A stretch of 20,877 bases of DNA from Mnemiopsis leidyi (Eukaryota > Ctenophora > Tentaculata > Lobata > Bolinopsidae): NCBI GenBank assembly GCA_000226015.1, contig JH153929.1:12975-33851 (forward strand), written 5' to 3'. The position numbers and the translations under genes are program-made. Below the pieces are notes generated by a model, which was given only the letters and a program-made list of their open reading frames with translations, had not been told where the DNA came from and did not search any database. This document shows positions 1 through 8,451 of the stretch, piece by piece (the stretch's first letter is position 1; each line of letters opens with the position of its first letter).

Positions 1-312
1 TTCAATTTTAAGTTTCTGCATTCTTGTAAAAAATAATGAAAAATTTCGGGGGGAAAGGAATGCTGAATAGGCCAGAGATACCCGGTAAATCTGTGCTTTA
101 ATTTATTCCTCCGCCCTTCAGGAATATTATAGAATTGTCACTTGAGTAAGAGGTTGCAATGTACTGCGAGATAGAAAGTAGGCAGACACTTGAAGTACGG
201 AACCGAAAGCACCCAAGCTAGCTCATATTTTACAGTGTTCTTGGATCAGCCTCCAGTTAGATGTAACCGATTTCGTGATGCGGTGCTTTCTCGTTGTTAT
301 ATTGGTTGTTCT
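1..312 (+). repeat. Duplicated 5' flank and signal-peptide start of receptor gene 1 (copy 1)
   Basis: This stretch is nearly identical to 5992-6319 at a constant offset of about 5991 bases, with scattered single-base differences. It covers the 5' flank, the presumed 5' UTR/promoter and the first codons of receptor gene 1. The similarity already holds at base 1, so the duplication probably extends left of the window. Conservation of the flank means both receptor copies probably inherited the same promoter. I see no certain TATA box or initiator. Confidence 0.9.
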
Positions 313-2527
313 GACAGTTAAAGTTGTCAGTAGTTGTGAGAATATTTGTACATTTCTGTACAACAATTCTGACTGGGAGAATCACACAAGTAGTGCTGAC
401 ACAGCGTTCAGAGTATCTGTGACAGCAGGCAGTGTAACAGGGATTGTTACTGCCAGCTTCCAGACTTTTACTTCTTACTACGATGGAAAGAATTTCGATT
501 TCCTAAGATTTGTTAAAAGTGATCAATTTATTAATGGCAAGTTGGATGAGAGCAACCAGCCTATGTTTTTTAAAATAATGCTTTACTCAGACGGCATCAT
601 TAAGGGAAAACAAGGTAGAAATAACTATGGGAAAATTGACCTCGGTTACAAGATCTCCGACAATATTCAGATTTCAGATTTGAATACAGAATCCTATGAC
701 ATCTTTTTTGGACACCCTGACCAGGCTAACACTTTGATGTACAATTACGGAAGTACCATAAATTGGAAAATGTTTCAAGATAGCAACGTTCGTCTAAGAG
801 ATGTACGAACAATAAAAAGCGATGGAAGATGTACAGTGTACAAGTATATTTCAGCGTGTACTGATTCCACACCTAGACTCTGTGACGACGAACAACAAGT
901 TTCAGTCAACGTGAACCTCGGTTCTTCCTCCACTCTCTCCTGCTCTGGCTCTGGTGCTCCTTTCCTTGATGTCATTTGGACTAAAGACGGAAATCCTACA
1001 GACATTGAACAGACAACTGTCAGCACAACAACTGAACCTGATCACAAAATACAGTCGACACTAACAATAGATAGTATTCAACTATATCACCTGGGAATCT
1101 GGAATTGCACAATCCTTAACAAGAACTTTGGGAATACTGTTAATAAAACCTACGAGTTGAAGTACAATTACACTGCCGAAATCGTTGAATCTCCCAAATT
1201 GGATTACTACAATGGTAGCAAATCCAGCAATACGACATTGACTTGGATTGTACAGGGTTGGCCTCTGAAGCAGGTAACACTGAATTGTGAAAAAATATCC
1301 GTTTTAAGAAAAGAGATTCTCACATATATTCCTCCTCAGTTGATATTCAACTTAGTATTGCGGATGCAGGACGTGATAAACTGTGTTCTGAATGACGGCG
1401 ATAAAGATTTAGAATTAGAAACTCGATATATAATTAGAGTTGGATACAATTGTAAAGCTGGAGAAGGAGGTATCGGAAACAACTGTGAAATTTGTAATAC
1501 TGGTCAAACAAGTAAAGCAGGGATTGGTGTTTGCTTTCCTGCAAACAGTGTCTGTACTGAGGGATATTGGGGAGTTGATGAGAACTGTACCTCGTGTCCT
1601 GAAAACCAGACCAGTTTTAACGGAACTGTGAAAATTCAGGAATGTTTCCCTGATGTAAGCTACTGTGAAGAAGGAGAATATGGATACGAAAGTAACTGCA
1701 GTTCATGTCCTGATGGAAAGACAAGTTATCCTAAGTCAAAGAAAATTACAGAATGTTTTCCAGATGTGAGCTACTGTGAAGAAGGAGAATATGGATACGA
1801 AAGTAACTGCAGTTCATGTCCTGATGGAAAGACAAGTTTTCCTCAAACAAAAAAAATTACAGAATGTTTCCCTGATGTGAGCTATTGTAAAGAAGGACTA
1901 TATGGATACGACACTAACTGCAGTTCATGTCCTGATGGAAAGACAAGTTATCCTCAAACAAAAAAAATTACAGAATGTTTCCCTGATGTAAGCTACTGTA
2001 AAGAAGGACAATATGGATACCGAACTAACTGCAGTTCATGTCCTGATGGAAAGACAAGTTATCCTAAATCAAAGAAAATTACAGAATGTTTCCTTGATGT
2101 AAGCTATTGCGAAGAAGGCGAATATGGATACGAAACTAATTGCACTCTATGTCCTAATGGAACGACAACCAAGCCCCAGGCTAAGAAATTTGTTGAATGC
2201 TACATTCCAGAGACGAATCCTGCCCCTGTCACAGATTCTGATCTTCTTATTCCAATAAGTAGCGGAGCTGGCGGTCTTCTTGTTGTCTTAGCTTCGATAG
2301 CCTGCTTGGTTGTTCGTAGAAGGAGGGTTAGGAAGTTTAATGATGGAGACCCCATTGAATCTAAGTTGGTTATAAATACTGAATTCAACAACGTTCTCTC
2401 GAATGACGTAGCACAAGACTCCTCCCCTGAAATTACTGATCAGCAGGTTGAATATGCTACAATCATCAAACAGGTCCCACAAGATAAACAAGATGACTCA
2501 TGTGATGTGACCTATAGCAGTCATTAA
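278..2527 (+). CDS. Type I membrane receptor: Ig-like domain(s), Ephrin-receptor-like Cys repeats, ITIM tail (receptor gene 1)
   Basis: A 749-residue open frame without introns; I start at the ATG at 278 because the codon before it is GTG. Residues 1-19 are a signal peptide ending VVSS before CENIC. Residues 20-195 form an N-terminal domain I do not recognise. Residues about 198-295 are Ig-like (LSCSG, then IWTKDG, then HLGIWNC). Residues about 300-388 hold a weaker Ig-like segment with two cysteines. Residues about 390-640 are Cys-rich and include five 37-residue modules of GCC2/GCC3 (Ephrin-receptor-like) type. One membrane span lies at about 654-680, followed by RRRR. The tail carries a canonical ITIM, VEYATI (Y726), and an end tyrosine (Y746). 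ITIMs in known receptors recruit SH2 phosphatases such as SHP-1/SHP-2; an inhibitory cell-surface role is inferred. Many N-x-S/T sites fit an extracellular location. AATAAA at 2559-2564 could end this transcript, or downstream exons may supply other tails. Confidence 0.9.
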   Translation: MRCFLVVILVVLTVKVVSSCENICTFLYNNSDWENHTSSADTAFRVSVTAGSVTGIVTASFQTFTSYYDGKNFDFLRFVKSDQFINGKLDESNQPMFFKIMLYSDGIIKGKQGRNNYGKIDLGYKISDNIQISDLNTESYDIFFGHPDQANTLMYNYGSTINWKMFQDSNVRLRDVRTIKSDGRCTVYKYISACTDSTPRLCDDEQQVSVNVNLGSSSTLSCSGSGAPFLDVIWTKDGNPTDIEQTTVSTTTEPDHKIQSTLTIDSIQLYHLGIWNCTILNKNFGNTVNKTYELKYNYTAEIVESPKLDYYNGSKSSNTTLTWIVQGWPLKQVTLNCEKISVLRKEILTYIPPQLIFNLVLRMQDVINCVLNDGDKDLELETRYIIRVGYNCKAGEGGIGNNCEICNTGQTSKAGIGVCFPANSVCTEGYWGVDENCTSCPENQTSFNGTVKIQECFPDVSYCEEGEYGYESNCSSCPDGKTSYPKSKKITECFPDVSYCEEGEYGYESNCSSCPDGKTSFPQTKKITECFPDVSYCKEGLYGYDTNCSSCPDGKTSYPQTKKITECFPDVSYCKEGQYGYRTNCSSCPDGKTSYPKSKKITECFLDVSYCEEGEYGYETNCTLCPNGTTTKPQAKKFVECYIPETNPAPVTDSDLLIPISSGAGGLLVVLASIACLVVRRRRVRKFNDGDPIESKLVINTEFNNVLSNDVAQDSSPEITDQQVEYATIIKQVPQDKQDDSCDVTYSSH
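1640..2194 (+). repeat. Five tandem 111-bp coding units (37-residue Cys modules)
   Basis: Units start at 1640, 1751, 1862, 1973 and 2084, each exactly 111 bp, so the frame is kept. Each encodes a module with the pattern ECFPDVSYC, then EG.YGY, then a closely spaced cysteine pair around C-x2-CP, then a Lys/Thr-rich linker. The cysteine spacing resembles GCC2_GCC3/Ephrin-receptor-like modules. Two more diverged modules precede them. Neighbouring units are nearly identical at the DNA level, which indicates recent unequal exchange or gene conversion. Confidence 0.93.
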
Positions 2528-2554
2528 CAAAGATCTTTGTGGTGGTGCACATCA

Positions 2555-2852
2555 GAAAAATAAAGCACAAGAGCTTGTGAAGACTAGGTCACGTGATACA
2601 AACCCTTGCTCAGCTGAAAGACCTAATACACTGACAGATCTAAATGACGACGATGCTTATGCTAAGTTAGGCGATGTAAAAAGAGATTACTCTTTAGAAG
2701 AAGAGGAAGACAGTGTTTACTCTAGACTTGACAAGGCTGGACCCTCCAGGAAAACCCAGGAGTTTGTTAAGACTAAGTCTCATTACAATGATGTTTTACC
2801 TGGCATTGAAATTGTTGAGGATCCACTCTATGCAAATGTTGAGGAGAGGTAG
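2555..2852 (+). CDS. Tail exon A: cytoplasmic segment with several ITIM-type motifs
   Basis: An open segment preceded by a possible acceptor (CACATCAG ending 2554) and closed by TAG at 2850-2852. No in-frame ATG lies near its start, so it reads as an exon rather than a gene. The encoded acidic, soluble sequence contains DAYAKL, SVYSRL, SHYNDV and PLYANV. SVYSRL and SHYNDV fit the ITIM consensus (S/I/V/L)xYxx(I/V/L). It lacks a membrane span, so it is probably an alternative cytoplasmic tail for receptor gene 1. The first base is the third base of a codon, as in exons B and C. I did not find a convincing matching donor in gene 1, so it could also be a leftover of a lost neighbouring paralogue. 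Confidence 0.6.
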
Positions 2853-2994
2853 GATTGATTTTATACAATTAGTCTTAATTGTACTGCTCTTCCATATAAT
2901 ACTTGCTCTTACAAATTGTAGTAAGATCATCAAAATATCAAAATTGTACTTATTGCTTCGCCAGATCAGTTTCGTTTCAAATTACTCTCTTCAG

Positions 2995-3316
2995 TAACCC
3001 AGAAAACAGTAGCCCTCAGAAATCACGAGACCTGGTGAAGACTAGGTCACGTGATACAAACCCTTGCTCAGCTGAAAGACCTAATACACTGACAGATCTA
3101 GATGACGACGATGCTTATGCTAAGTTAGGCGCTGTAAAAAGAGATAACTCTTTAGACCAAAAGGGAAACAGTGTTTACTCTAGACTTGACAAGGCTGGAT
3201 CCTCCAAGAAAACCCAGGAGTTTGTAAAGATTGAGTCTCATTACAATGATGTTTTACCTGGCATTGGAATTGTTGAGGATCCCCTTGAAAAATATGAATC
3301 ACTGCTTATTGGGTAA
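2995..3316 (+). CDS. Tail exon B: duplicate of tail exon A
   Basis: About 270 bp of this exon repeats exon A at an offset of 458 bases with few changes. A strong polypyrimidine tract and CAG (2992-2994) precede it, and TAA at 3314-3316 ends it. It keeps DAYAKL, SVYSRL and SHYNDV. The final motif of exon A (PLYANV) is replaced by a different end containing EKYESL. The exon starts in the same phase as exons A and C. A second possible acceptor lies at 3017-3019 but has a different phase. It is probably an alternative signalling tail, though a decayed tandem copy is possible. Confidence 0.62.
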
Positions 3317-3530
3317 TTCTGTTTAATTTTAAACAAGGAAATTAGTATTTTCAAATTCTGAGGTTGCGATATTTTCCCATTCGTATTGCCCAAGCTCATA
3401 TTTAAAATCTTCCATATTCTATATTCTGTATGAAATCATTTAATCATACTTATCGGGAATGATTAAAATTTGCAGACATTATATAATTATCTATTGCACT
3501 TTCTTGAATTCTTGCAACAACATTTCCCAG

Positions 3531-3702
3531 AAGACCGAGAGCAGAGGAAGAAGAAGAAGACACATACGCCTGTGTAGAGCTTGCTCCCACTTCCAGACTA
3601 AGATCGAGAGATTCTGCAGCTCCATCTCAAACTGAGACAGTGGAATACTCTTCTATCGTTCAGTTCCAGAGGAGGAAGTCTTTAGAGTTTAGAGGGGAAT
3701 AA
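3531..3702 (+). CDS. Tail exon C: ITIM-bearing terminal exon
   Basis: A pyrimidine-rich tract and CATTTCCCAG lead into an open frame that ends at TAA 3700-3702. Reading from 3532 it encodes an acidic Glu run, then DTYACV, a Ser/Arg-rich linker and VEYSSI, a canonical ITIM. VEYSSI with its context resembles VEYATI in the main tail of receptor gene 1, so the two tails look homologous. The single leading base gives the same splice phase as exons A and B. There is no ATG or membrane span. It is probably an alternative terminal exon; expression cannot be judged from sequence. Confidence 0.55.
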
Positions 3703-4396
3703 GGTGGACTCAGAGTAGGAATAATGTGTAACTTTGTACATGATAAAGCAGCTATATTTTATCCCACAATATTTTGTTCCTACACTGTTTGATATACTGC
3801 TTGGAGCATAAAAAGTGTTTAACATATAAATATTCTTACGTCTACCAGTCAAACACTTGGAAAAGGGTTTTCTTATCTTCTACTTTTCCATATTTTTTGC
3901 AGAAAATCTTATCACCCTGACTTGACGATGCAATTACACCATATCGTGCGCCGTTAACGCGTTTTTCGCTAAAAATATATGCAAAATAATATGAGTTATA
4001 CTCAGTTACAGTTCAAGCAAGTCTTGATTGTAAGTCGACTTTTTACTGATCATTAATAATTAATTTTTCTTTTTAACGCAAAGCTAATTATTGAATTGAG
4101 AATTTATTGTTTCATATTTATAGCTTTGATTTTTGTTTAAATTCCAAGTTGCTAATTAAAACATTTTTGCATAACCATTGTATTTCTGACATAAATCCAT
4201 TTATACATACATGTAAAGGTACTCAACTACTCAGCTTAACTTATTGACTACGGTTTTGGTTCAGGGCGGAACTTTTAGTCTCTTTCCCGGCCCCTGTGAG
4301 AAAGACGTAAGATAACGTGAAATGTTCAAAGTTATGTTATAAGAATAACAACGGAGTGCTACATCATGTATGTTTGTGTTACCCAGTCGTGATTCC
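3703..4396. other. AT-rich intergenic stretch, no gene seen
   Basis: No coding frame, RNA gene or recognisable element is visible here. It probably contains the 3' UTR of the last tail exon, but I see no certain poly(A) signal. Confidence 0.5.
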
Positions 4397-4575
4397 CGTC
4401 GTCTTGCCCCAGAACATCGTGCTCCTAAACATTTTGCCTCACAGATTTTGCCCTAGCGACCGTTAGCCTTACCCTAACTTCAACCTTAGCCCTAACCCTA
4501 ACAAAGTTGTCTGTTATGGGGCAGGACGTAACTGGGGCAAAATCTCTGGGACACAACGTACTGAGGCAGGACGTC
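4397..4575. repeat. Imperfect foldback element with telomere-like (CCCTAA) core
   Basis: The left arm, with TTGCCCCAGAACATCGTG and ATTTTGCC, is matched imperfectly in reverse complement by the right arm, with GGGGCAAAATCTCTGGGAC and GAGGCAGGACGT. The centre holds irregular CCCTAA/CCTAAC copies around 4470-4502. This is the form of a non-autonomous foldback or MITE-like repeat. I cannot name the family, and no clear target duplication is visible. Confidence 0.6.
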
Positions 4576-4729
4576 GGCCAACCCCGGTCGTATTTTATAC
4601 TGTATAATGTACAAGACTGACAAACAACGGAGACTTATAATTGTCCACTGCTGTACACAAAGTCTACAGAACATACATCAACATTTAAACTGATTTCATA
4701 CCCTTTAAAAACCCCAAATGCAATGTTTT

Positions 4730-4907
4730 ACCTCTTCTGGAAATAGCTCCTGATATACAGTATTTGTACCTGCTGTGAGTAAATCTTTGACATCAGAACA
4801 GGACAGAATCTGAATCCAAGTCTTCATCGTCATGTTGCATACAGATCCAAGAAATGCTTCCCTGAACCAAGGTGGTGAGGCCCACATAATTTGTACCTGC
4901 TATCGAA
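4730..4907 (-). other. Possible isolated coding exon, unidentified
   Basis: On the minus strand a short frame reads like protein. It includes WFREAFLG and TVYQELFPEE, is preceded by TAGCAG and is followed by GAG then GTAAAA, a possible donor. The phrase GCAGGTACAAAT occurs twice in it. I do not recognise the family, and no partner exon is seen on either side. It may be a gene fragment or chance. Confidence 0.25.
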
Positions 4908-5022
4908 GCAAATTTTGCGACTTAAGTATAATTGACTGGGCATTCATCGATTGGGCATGACTTATTGCTGCCACATTGATTAAAAAGCTGCAAAATTAAG
5001 ATTCACCAATATTTTCGATATG

Positions 5023-5062
5023 AAGACAAAAAAATCAGCTTAAAGCTGATTTTTTTTGTCTT
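5023..5062. repeat. Near-perfect 19-20-bp hairpin
   Basis: The left arm ends AATCAGCTT and the right arm begins AAGCTGATT, with outer ends GACAAAAA and TTTTTGTC. Arms differ only by one base in the A/T run, and almost no loop separates them. It may be the centre of a small foldback element. No transcript context supports a terminator. Confidence 0.7.
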
Positions 5063-5235
5063 TATTGTTTAATACTCCCGTACATTTGACGTTGCAGCTA
5101 TTTTTGTATACTGTTTAACTGGGTATAAATATACCTGTTTAATTCCTGTTTACAGTCGATAAAAGTTATTACGGCAAAAGCGCGATCTGCCGGGCCCGGT
5201 AAATCGAATTTGACCGAAATATTGCTCAACTTCAA

Positions 5236-5310
5236 GTTTGACACAAAATAGTCACCAAATCGCCGATGTTGATAACATCGGCGATTTCGCGATTATTTGG
5301 GTCAAAATAG
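5236..5310. repeat. Palindrome with perfect 14-bp arms inside a longer imperfect inverted repeat
   Basis: The core arms 5257-5270 and 5274-5287 are perfect complements around a 3-base loop (GAT). Outer parts (TTTGACACAAAATAG on the left; the reverse complement of the right reads TTTGACCCAAATAAT) extend the symmetry. This is MITE-like. No gene lies next to it. Confidence 0.7.
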
Positions 5311-5605
5311 AGCCACATTTGTTATTAATGATTAATGATTATCGGTATATGTCGTCCTGATCTGTGATCAAATTTCTTGCTAAAAGTACTTTCTGAGGAA
5401 TTAGAACTGTGAGAATGGATCTGACGTTCTTGATTGAATCTTAAACTTGGGATCGCAAAGCCGACTTATTCGTTGTGTACTCCATGCCGTGGTTTGGTAC
5501 ACATATCAGTTCACAAGTGTGTTGTCTGGCAGCTTGCACGTGAAGACTGTATCACTTGGTCACATGTTCAACAGATATCGAGCATTTAGCGTGTGCTGTT
5601 ACCTT
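5310..5605. other. Intergenic stretch, no feature seen
   Basis: Short open frames here run into the neighbouring minisatellite and show no coding character. Confidence 0.4.
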
Positions 5606-5765
5606 CAGATGTTTGGTGTTTCAGCTGTTTGGTGTTTTAGATGTTTGGTGTTTCAGATGTTTGGTGTTTCAGCTGTTTGGTGTTTCAGATGTTTGGTGTT
5701 TCAGCTGTTTGGTGTTTCAGATGTTTGGTGTTTTAGATGTTTGGTGTTTCAGCTGTTTGGTGACT
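5606..5765. repeat. 16-bp minisatellite, ten copies
   Basis: Ten head-to-tail units of CAGATGTTTGGTGTTT, with A or C at the fourth base in loose alternation (a 32-bp higher-order pattern) and two units starting TAG. The period is not a multiple of three, so the repetitive open frames across it are by-products of the repeat and not genes. Confidence 0.95.
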
Positions 5766-5991
5766 CAGATCCCAGAGCCCTGTTTCAGTCTACGTGCGTG
5801 TAGTTATGTATGCGAGCATCTCATGCTGTTACAGGATCACGTGCTGGACTGGTATCAAGCATCTCGTGCATCATTAGTATATAGCATTATAATAGCATCA
5901 TGAGACAGGGTAGAGTAGGTGTCGCATATTGTAAAGTTGCAACGACTCTGAGTCCTGGGACAACAAACTTTGACACGTGACCCTCATTCGT

Positions 5992-6319
5992 TTCAATTTT
6001 AAGTTTCTGCATTCTTGTAAAAATTAATGAAAAATTTCGGGGGAAAGGGAATGCTGAATAGGCCCGAGATACCCGGTAAATCTGTGCTTTAATTTATTCC
6101 TCCGCCCTTTATGAATATTATAGAATTGTCACTTGAGTAAGAGGTTGCAATGTACTGCGAAATAGAAAGTAGGCAGACACTTGAAGTACGGAACCGAAAG
6201 CACCCAAGCTAGCTCATATTTTACAGTGTTCTTGGATCAGCCACCAGTTAGAGGTAACCGATTATGTGATGCGGTGTTTTCTCGTTGTTATATTGGTTGT
6301 TCTGACAGTTAAAGTCGAC
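5992..6319 (+). repeat. Duplicated 5' flank and signal-peptide start (copy 2)
   Basis: Second copy of 1-312 with the same order and only scattered changes. It supplies the 5' flank, the ATG at 6269 and the start of the signal peptide of receptor gene 2. The match to copy 1 is interrupted at 6320 by an inserted element. Confidence 0.92.
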
Positions 6320-6672
6320 TCTCATGTCACAACAATATCGGCCATCCTGGAAAGGTTCGATATAACACGGTTAGTCAAATTCATGATCAGGTCAGGCACT
6401 CTCAAATCTCCTGATATGATTAATGACTAGCGAGACAGGGGCCTAAGTCAAGGCTCCCAACACTAGGAGCAAGGAAGACTCGGCCAAACTAGTCACGCCG
6501 TACCCTAGCACATTAACGGACGACCCTCCCGGGGGACGTAATCCGTTACCACTAACCTGCCTCTCCGAATCTTCCAGAGAAGAGAGAGAGAGGCCGGTCT
6601 ACTCCCTTGGGGTGTGAACGGGAGCTACGCTCCCATCCGTTGGGCCTTGGTCCTGCCCCCTTGAAGAAGAAG
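6320..6672 (+). mobile_element. Short retroelement (SINE or truncated LINE) with (GAA)n tail
   Basis: The insert is absent from gene 1 and is flanked by identical 9-bp copies of AAAGTCGAC at 6311-6319 and 6673-6681, a target-site duplication. Its 3' end is a short (GAA)n tail after CCCCCTTGAAG, as in many LINE-mobilised elements. Inside are a stem-loop (GGGAGCTACGCTCCC) and an AG run. A GGTTCGA near the 5' end (about 6353) resembles part of a pol III B box, but no A box is clear, so SINE versus truncated LINE is open. It carries no coding frame. Confidence 0.85.
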
Positions 6673-7977
6673 AAAGTCGACAGTAGTTGTGAGAATATTT
6701 GTACATTTCTGTACAACAATCCTGACTGGAAGAATCACACAACTATTGAAGACACAGCGTTCAGCGTATCTGTGACAGCAGGCAGTGTAACAGGGATTGT
6801 TACTGCCAGCTTTCAGACTTTTACTTCTTACTACGGGAAGAATTTCGATTTCTTACGATTTGTGAAAGCAGGAGTTATCGACGACGGGTTGAATGAGAGC
6901 AATCAGCCTATGTTTTTTGAAATAAAGCTTACCGCAAAAAGCATTATAAGGGGAAAACAAGGTGGAAACTTATATGGTGAAAAAACCCTCAGTGACAAGA
7001 TCTCAGAAAACATTCAGATTTCCGATTTTAATAGTGACTCCTACGATATCTATTTTGGAGACCCTGGCCAGGCTAACAATTTGAAATACAAGTACGGAAG
7101 TAACACAAATTGGAAAAAATTTCAAGATAACAACGTTCGTCTAAGAGATGTACAGACAATAATGAGCTATGGAAGATGTACGGTGTACAAGTACATTTCA
7201 GCGTGCGCTGATCCCACACCTAGACTCTGTGACGACAAACAAGTTTCAGTCAATGTAACCCTCGGTTCTCCCTTCACTCTCTCCTGCTCTGGCTCTGGTG
7301 CTCCTTTCCTTGATGTCACTTGGACTAAAGACGGAAATCCTACAGACATTGAACCGACAACTGTCAGCAAAACAACTGAAGCTGATCACAAAATACAGTC
7401 GACAATTACAATAGATAGTATCACACTTGCTCATTTGGGAACCTGGAATTGTACAATCCTTAACAAAAACTTTGGAAACACTGTCAATAAAACCTACGAG
7501 TTGATGTACACTTATCCTGCAACCATTGTAAAATCTCCCGAATTTGATTACTACAAAGGTAGTAAAACCGACGACATAACATTGACTTGGGTTGTACAGG
7601 GTTGGCCACTAGACCCAATCAGGATGGATTGCGGTGAACTGTTCGTATCAAGAAATGAAGATACAGCTTCCATCCCTCCCCAGGTGACGTTTACCCTGGT
7701 TCTGAATATGCAAGACGTGGTAAACTGTGTTCTTATAAATGGAGGAAATGTCTTGGAAACTCTCAACATCACAAGAGTTGGATACAACTGTGAAGCTGGA
7801 GAAGGAGGTGTCGGAAAGCATTGTGTAGTTTGCAAAACCGGACAAACAAGTTTAGCAGGGATTGGTGATTGCTTCATTGCTAACAGCTCTTGTACAGAGG
7901 GGTTTTGGGGAGTCGGTGAGAACTGTACCTCGTGTCCTGAAAACCAGACCAGTTTTAACGGAACTGTGAAAATTCAG

Positions 7978-8199
7978 GAATGTTTTCCTGATGTAAGCTA
8001 CTGTCAAGAAGGACAATATGGATACGGAACTAATTGTAGCCTTTGTCCTAATGGGACGACAAGTTATCCTAGATCAAAGAAAATTACAGAATGTTTTCCT
8101 GATGTAAGCTACTGTAAAGAAGGAGAATATGGTTACGGAACTAACTGCAGTCCATGTCCTGATGGAAAGACAAGCAAACCTAGGGCTCAGAAATCGATT
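7978..8199 (+). repeat. Two tandem 111-bp Cys-module units in receptor gene 2
   Basis: Units start at 7978 and 8089 and match the gene 1 unit in length, frame and cysteine pattern. Gene 1 has five, so copy number has changed since duplication. Homology between the two receptors ends just after this array. Confidence 0.92.
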
Positions 8200-8451
8200 G
8201 ATTGCTTCAATGTTCCCTGTGTCTACCATCCAAGTTCTCTTGTTGCCGCATGGACTTTGGCTGGTTTATTCTTTGTAACAACCGTTATCTCATCCGGAGT
8301 GGTATTTCAGAAATCACTTCGTGCAAAATGTTTTTCTACTGATGAAGGCTCCATACATGAGTACGTAGAGAATACCATCACAGAGCCGCCCGCCAAGTCT
8401 TTTGTTGCTGCAGATACTACCTACGATAATCACGAGCTGTACAAACTGTAA

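Larger units (their letters stand above)
6269..8451 (+). pseudogene. Receptor gene 2: paralogue of gene 1 with signal peptide split by a retroelement
   Basis: From the ATG at 6269 the frame reads MRCF and a hydrophobic signal segment matching gene 1. It then enters an insert and stops at TAG 6428-6430. The body resumes at 6682 and is open to TAA 8449-8451, about 589 residues: the same N-terminal domain, Ig-like domain (TLSCSG, WTKDG, HLGTWNC), second Cys-pair segment and Cys modules with two 111-bp units. If the 362 inserted bases are ignored, the ATG and body are in one frame, so the gene was intact before the insertion. No in-frame ATG exists between 6556 and the body, and no in-phase splice pair that removes the insert is evident. 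The membrane span (about 8237-8310) and tail differ wholly from gene 1. The tail has HEYVEN and TYDNHELYKL (YxN-type, Grb2-like) but no canonical ITIM. A functional gene remains possible if the insert is spliced out or polymorphic. Confidence 0.75.

Noticed and set aside
275-277. GTG as start of receptor gene 1
   Set aside because: In a eukaryotic gene the adjacent ATG at 278 is the expected start and begins the signal peptide directly.
4470-4502. True telomere
   Set aside because: The CCCTAA copies are few and irregular and lie inside an inverted repeat with genes on both sides.
5447-5903. Open frames of 115-118 residues with repeated LFGVSDVWCF-type words
   Set aside because: They are produced by the 16-bp minisatellite read in different frames; the flanking codons show no gene character.
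6607-6681. Alternative N-terminus of receptor 2 encoded by the retroelement
   Set aside because: The frame opens at TTG, has no ATG before the body and no signal peptide, so it would not give a secreted receptor.
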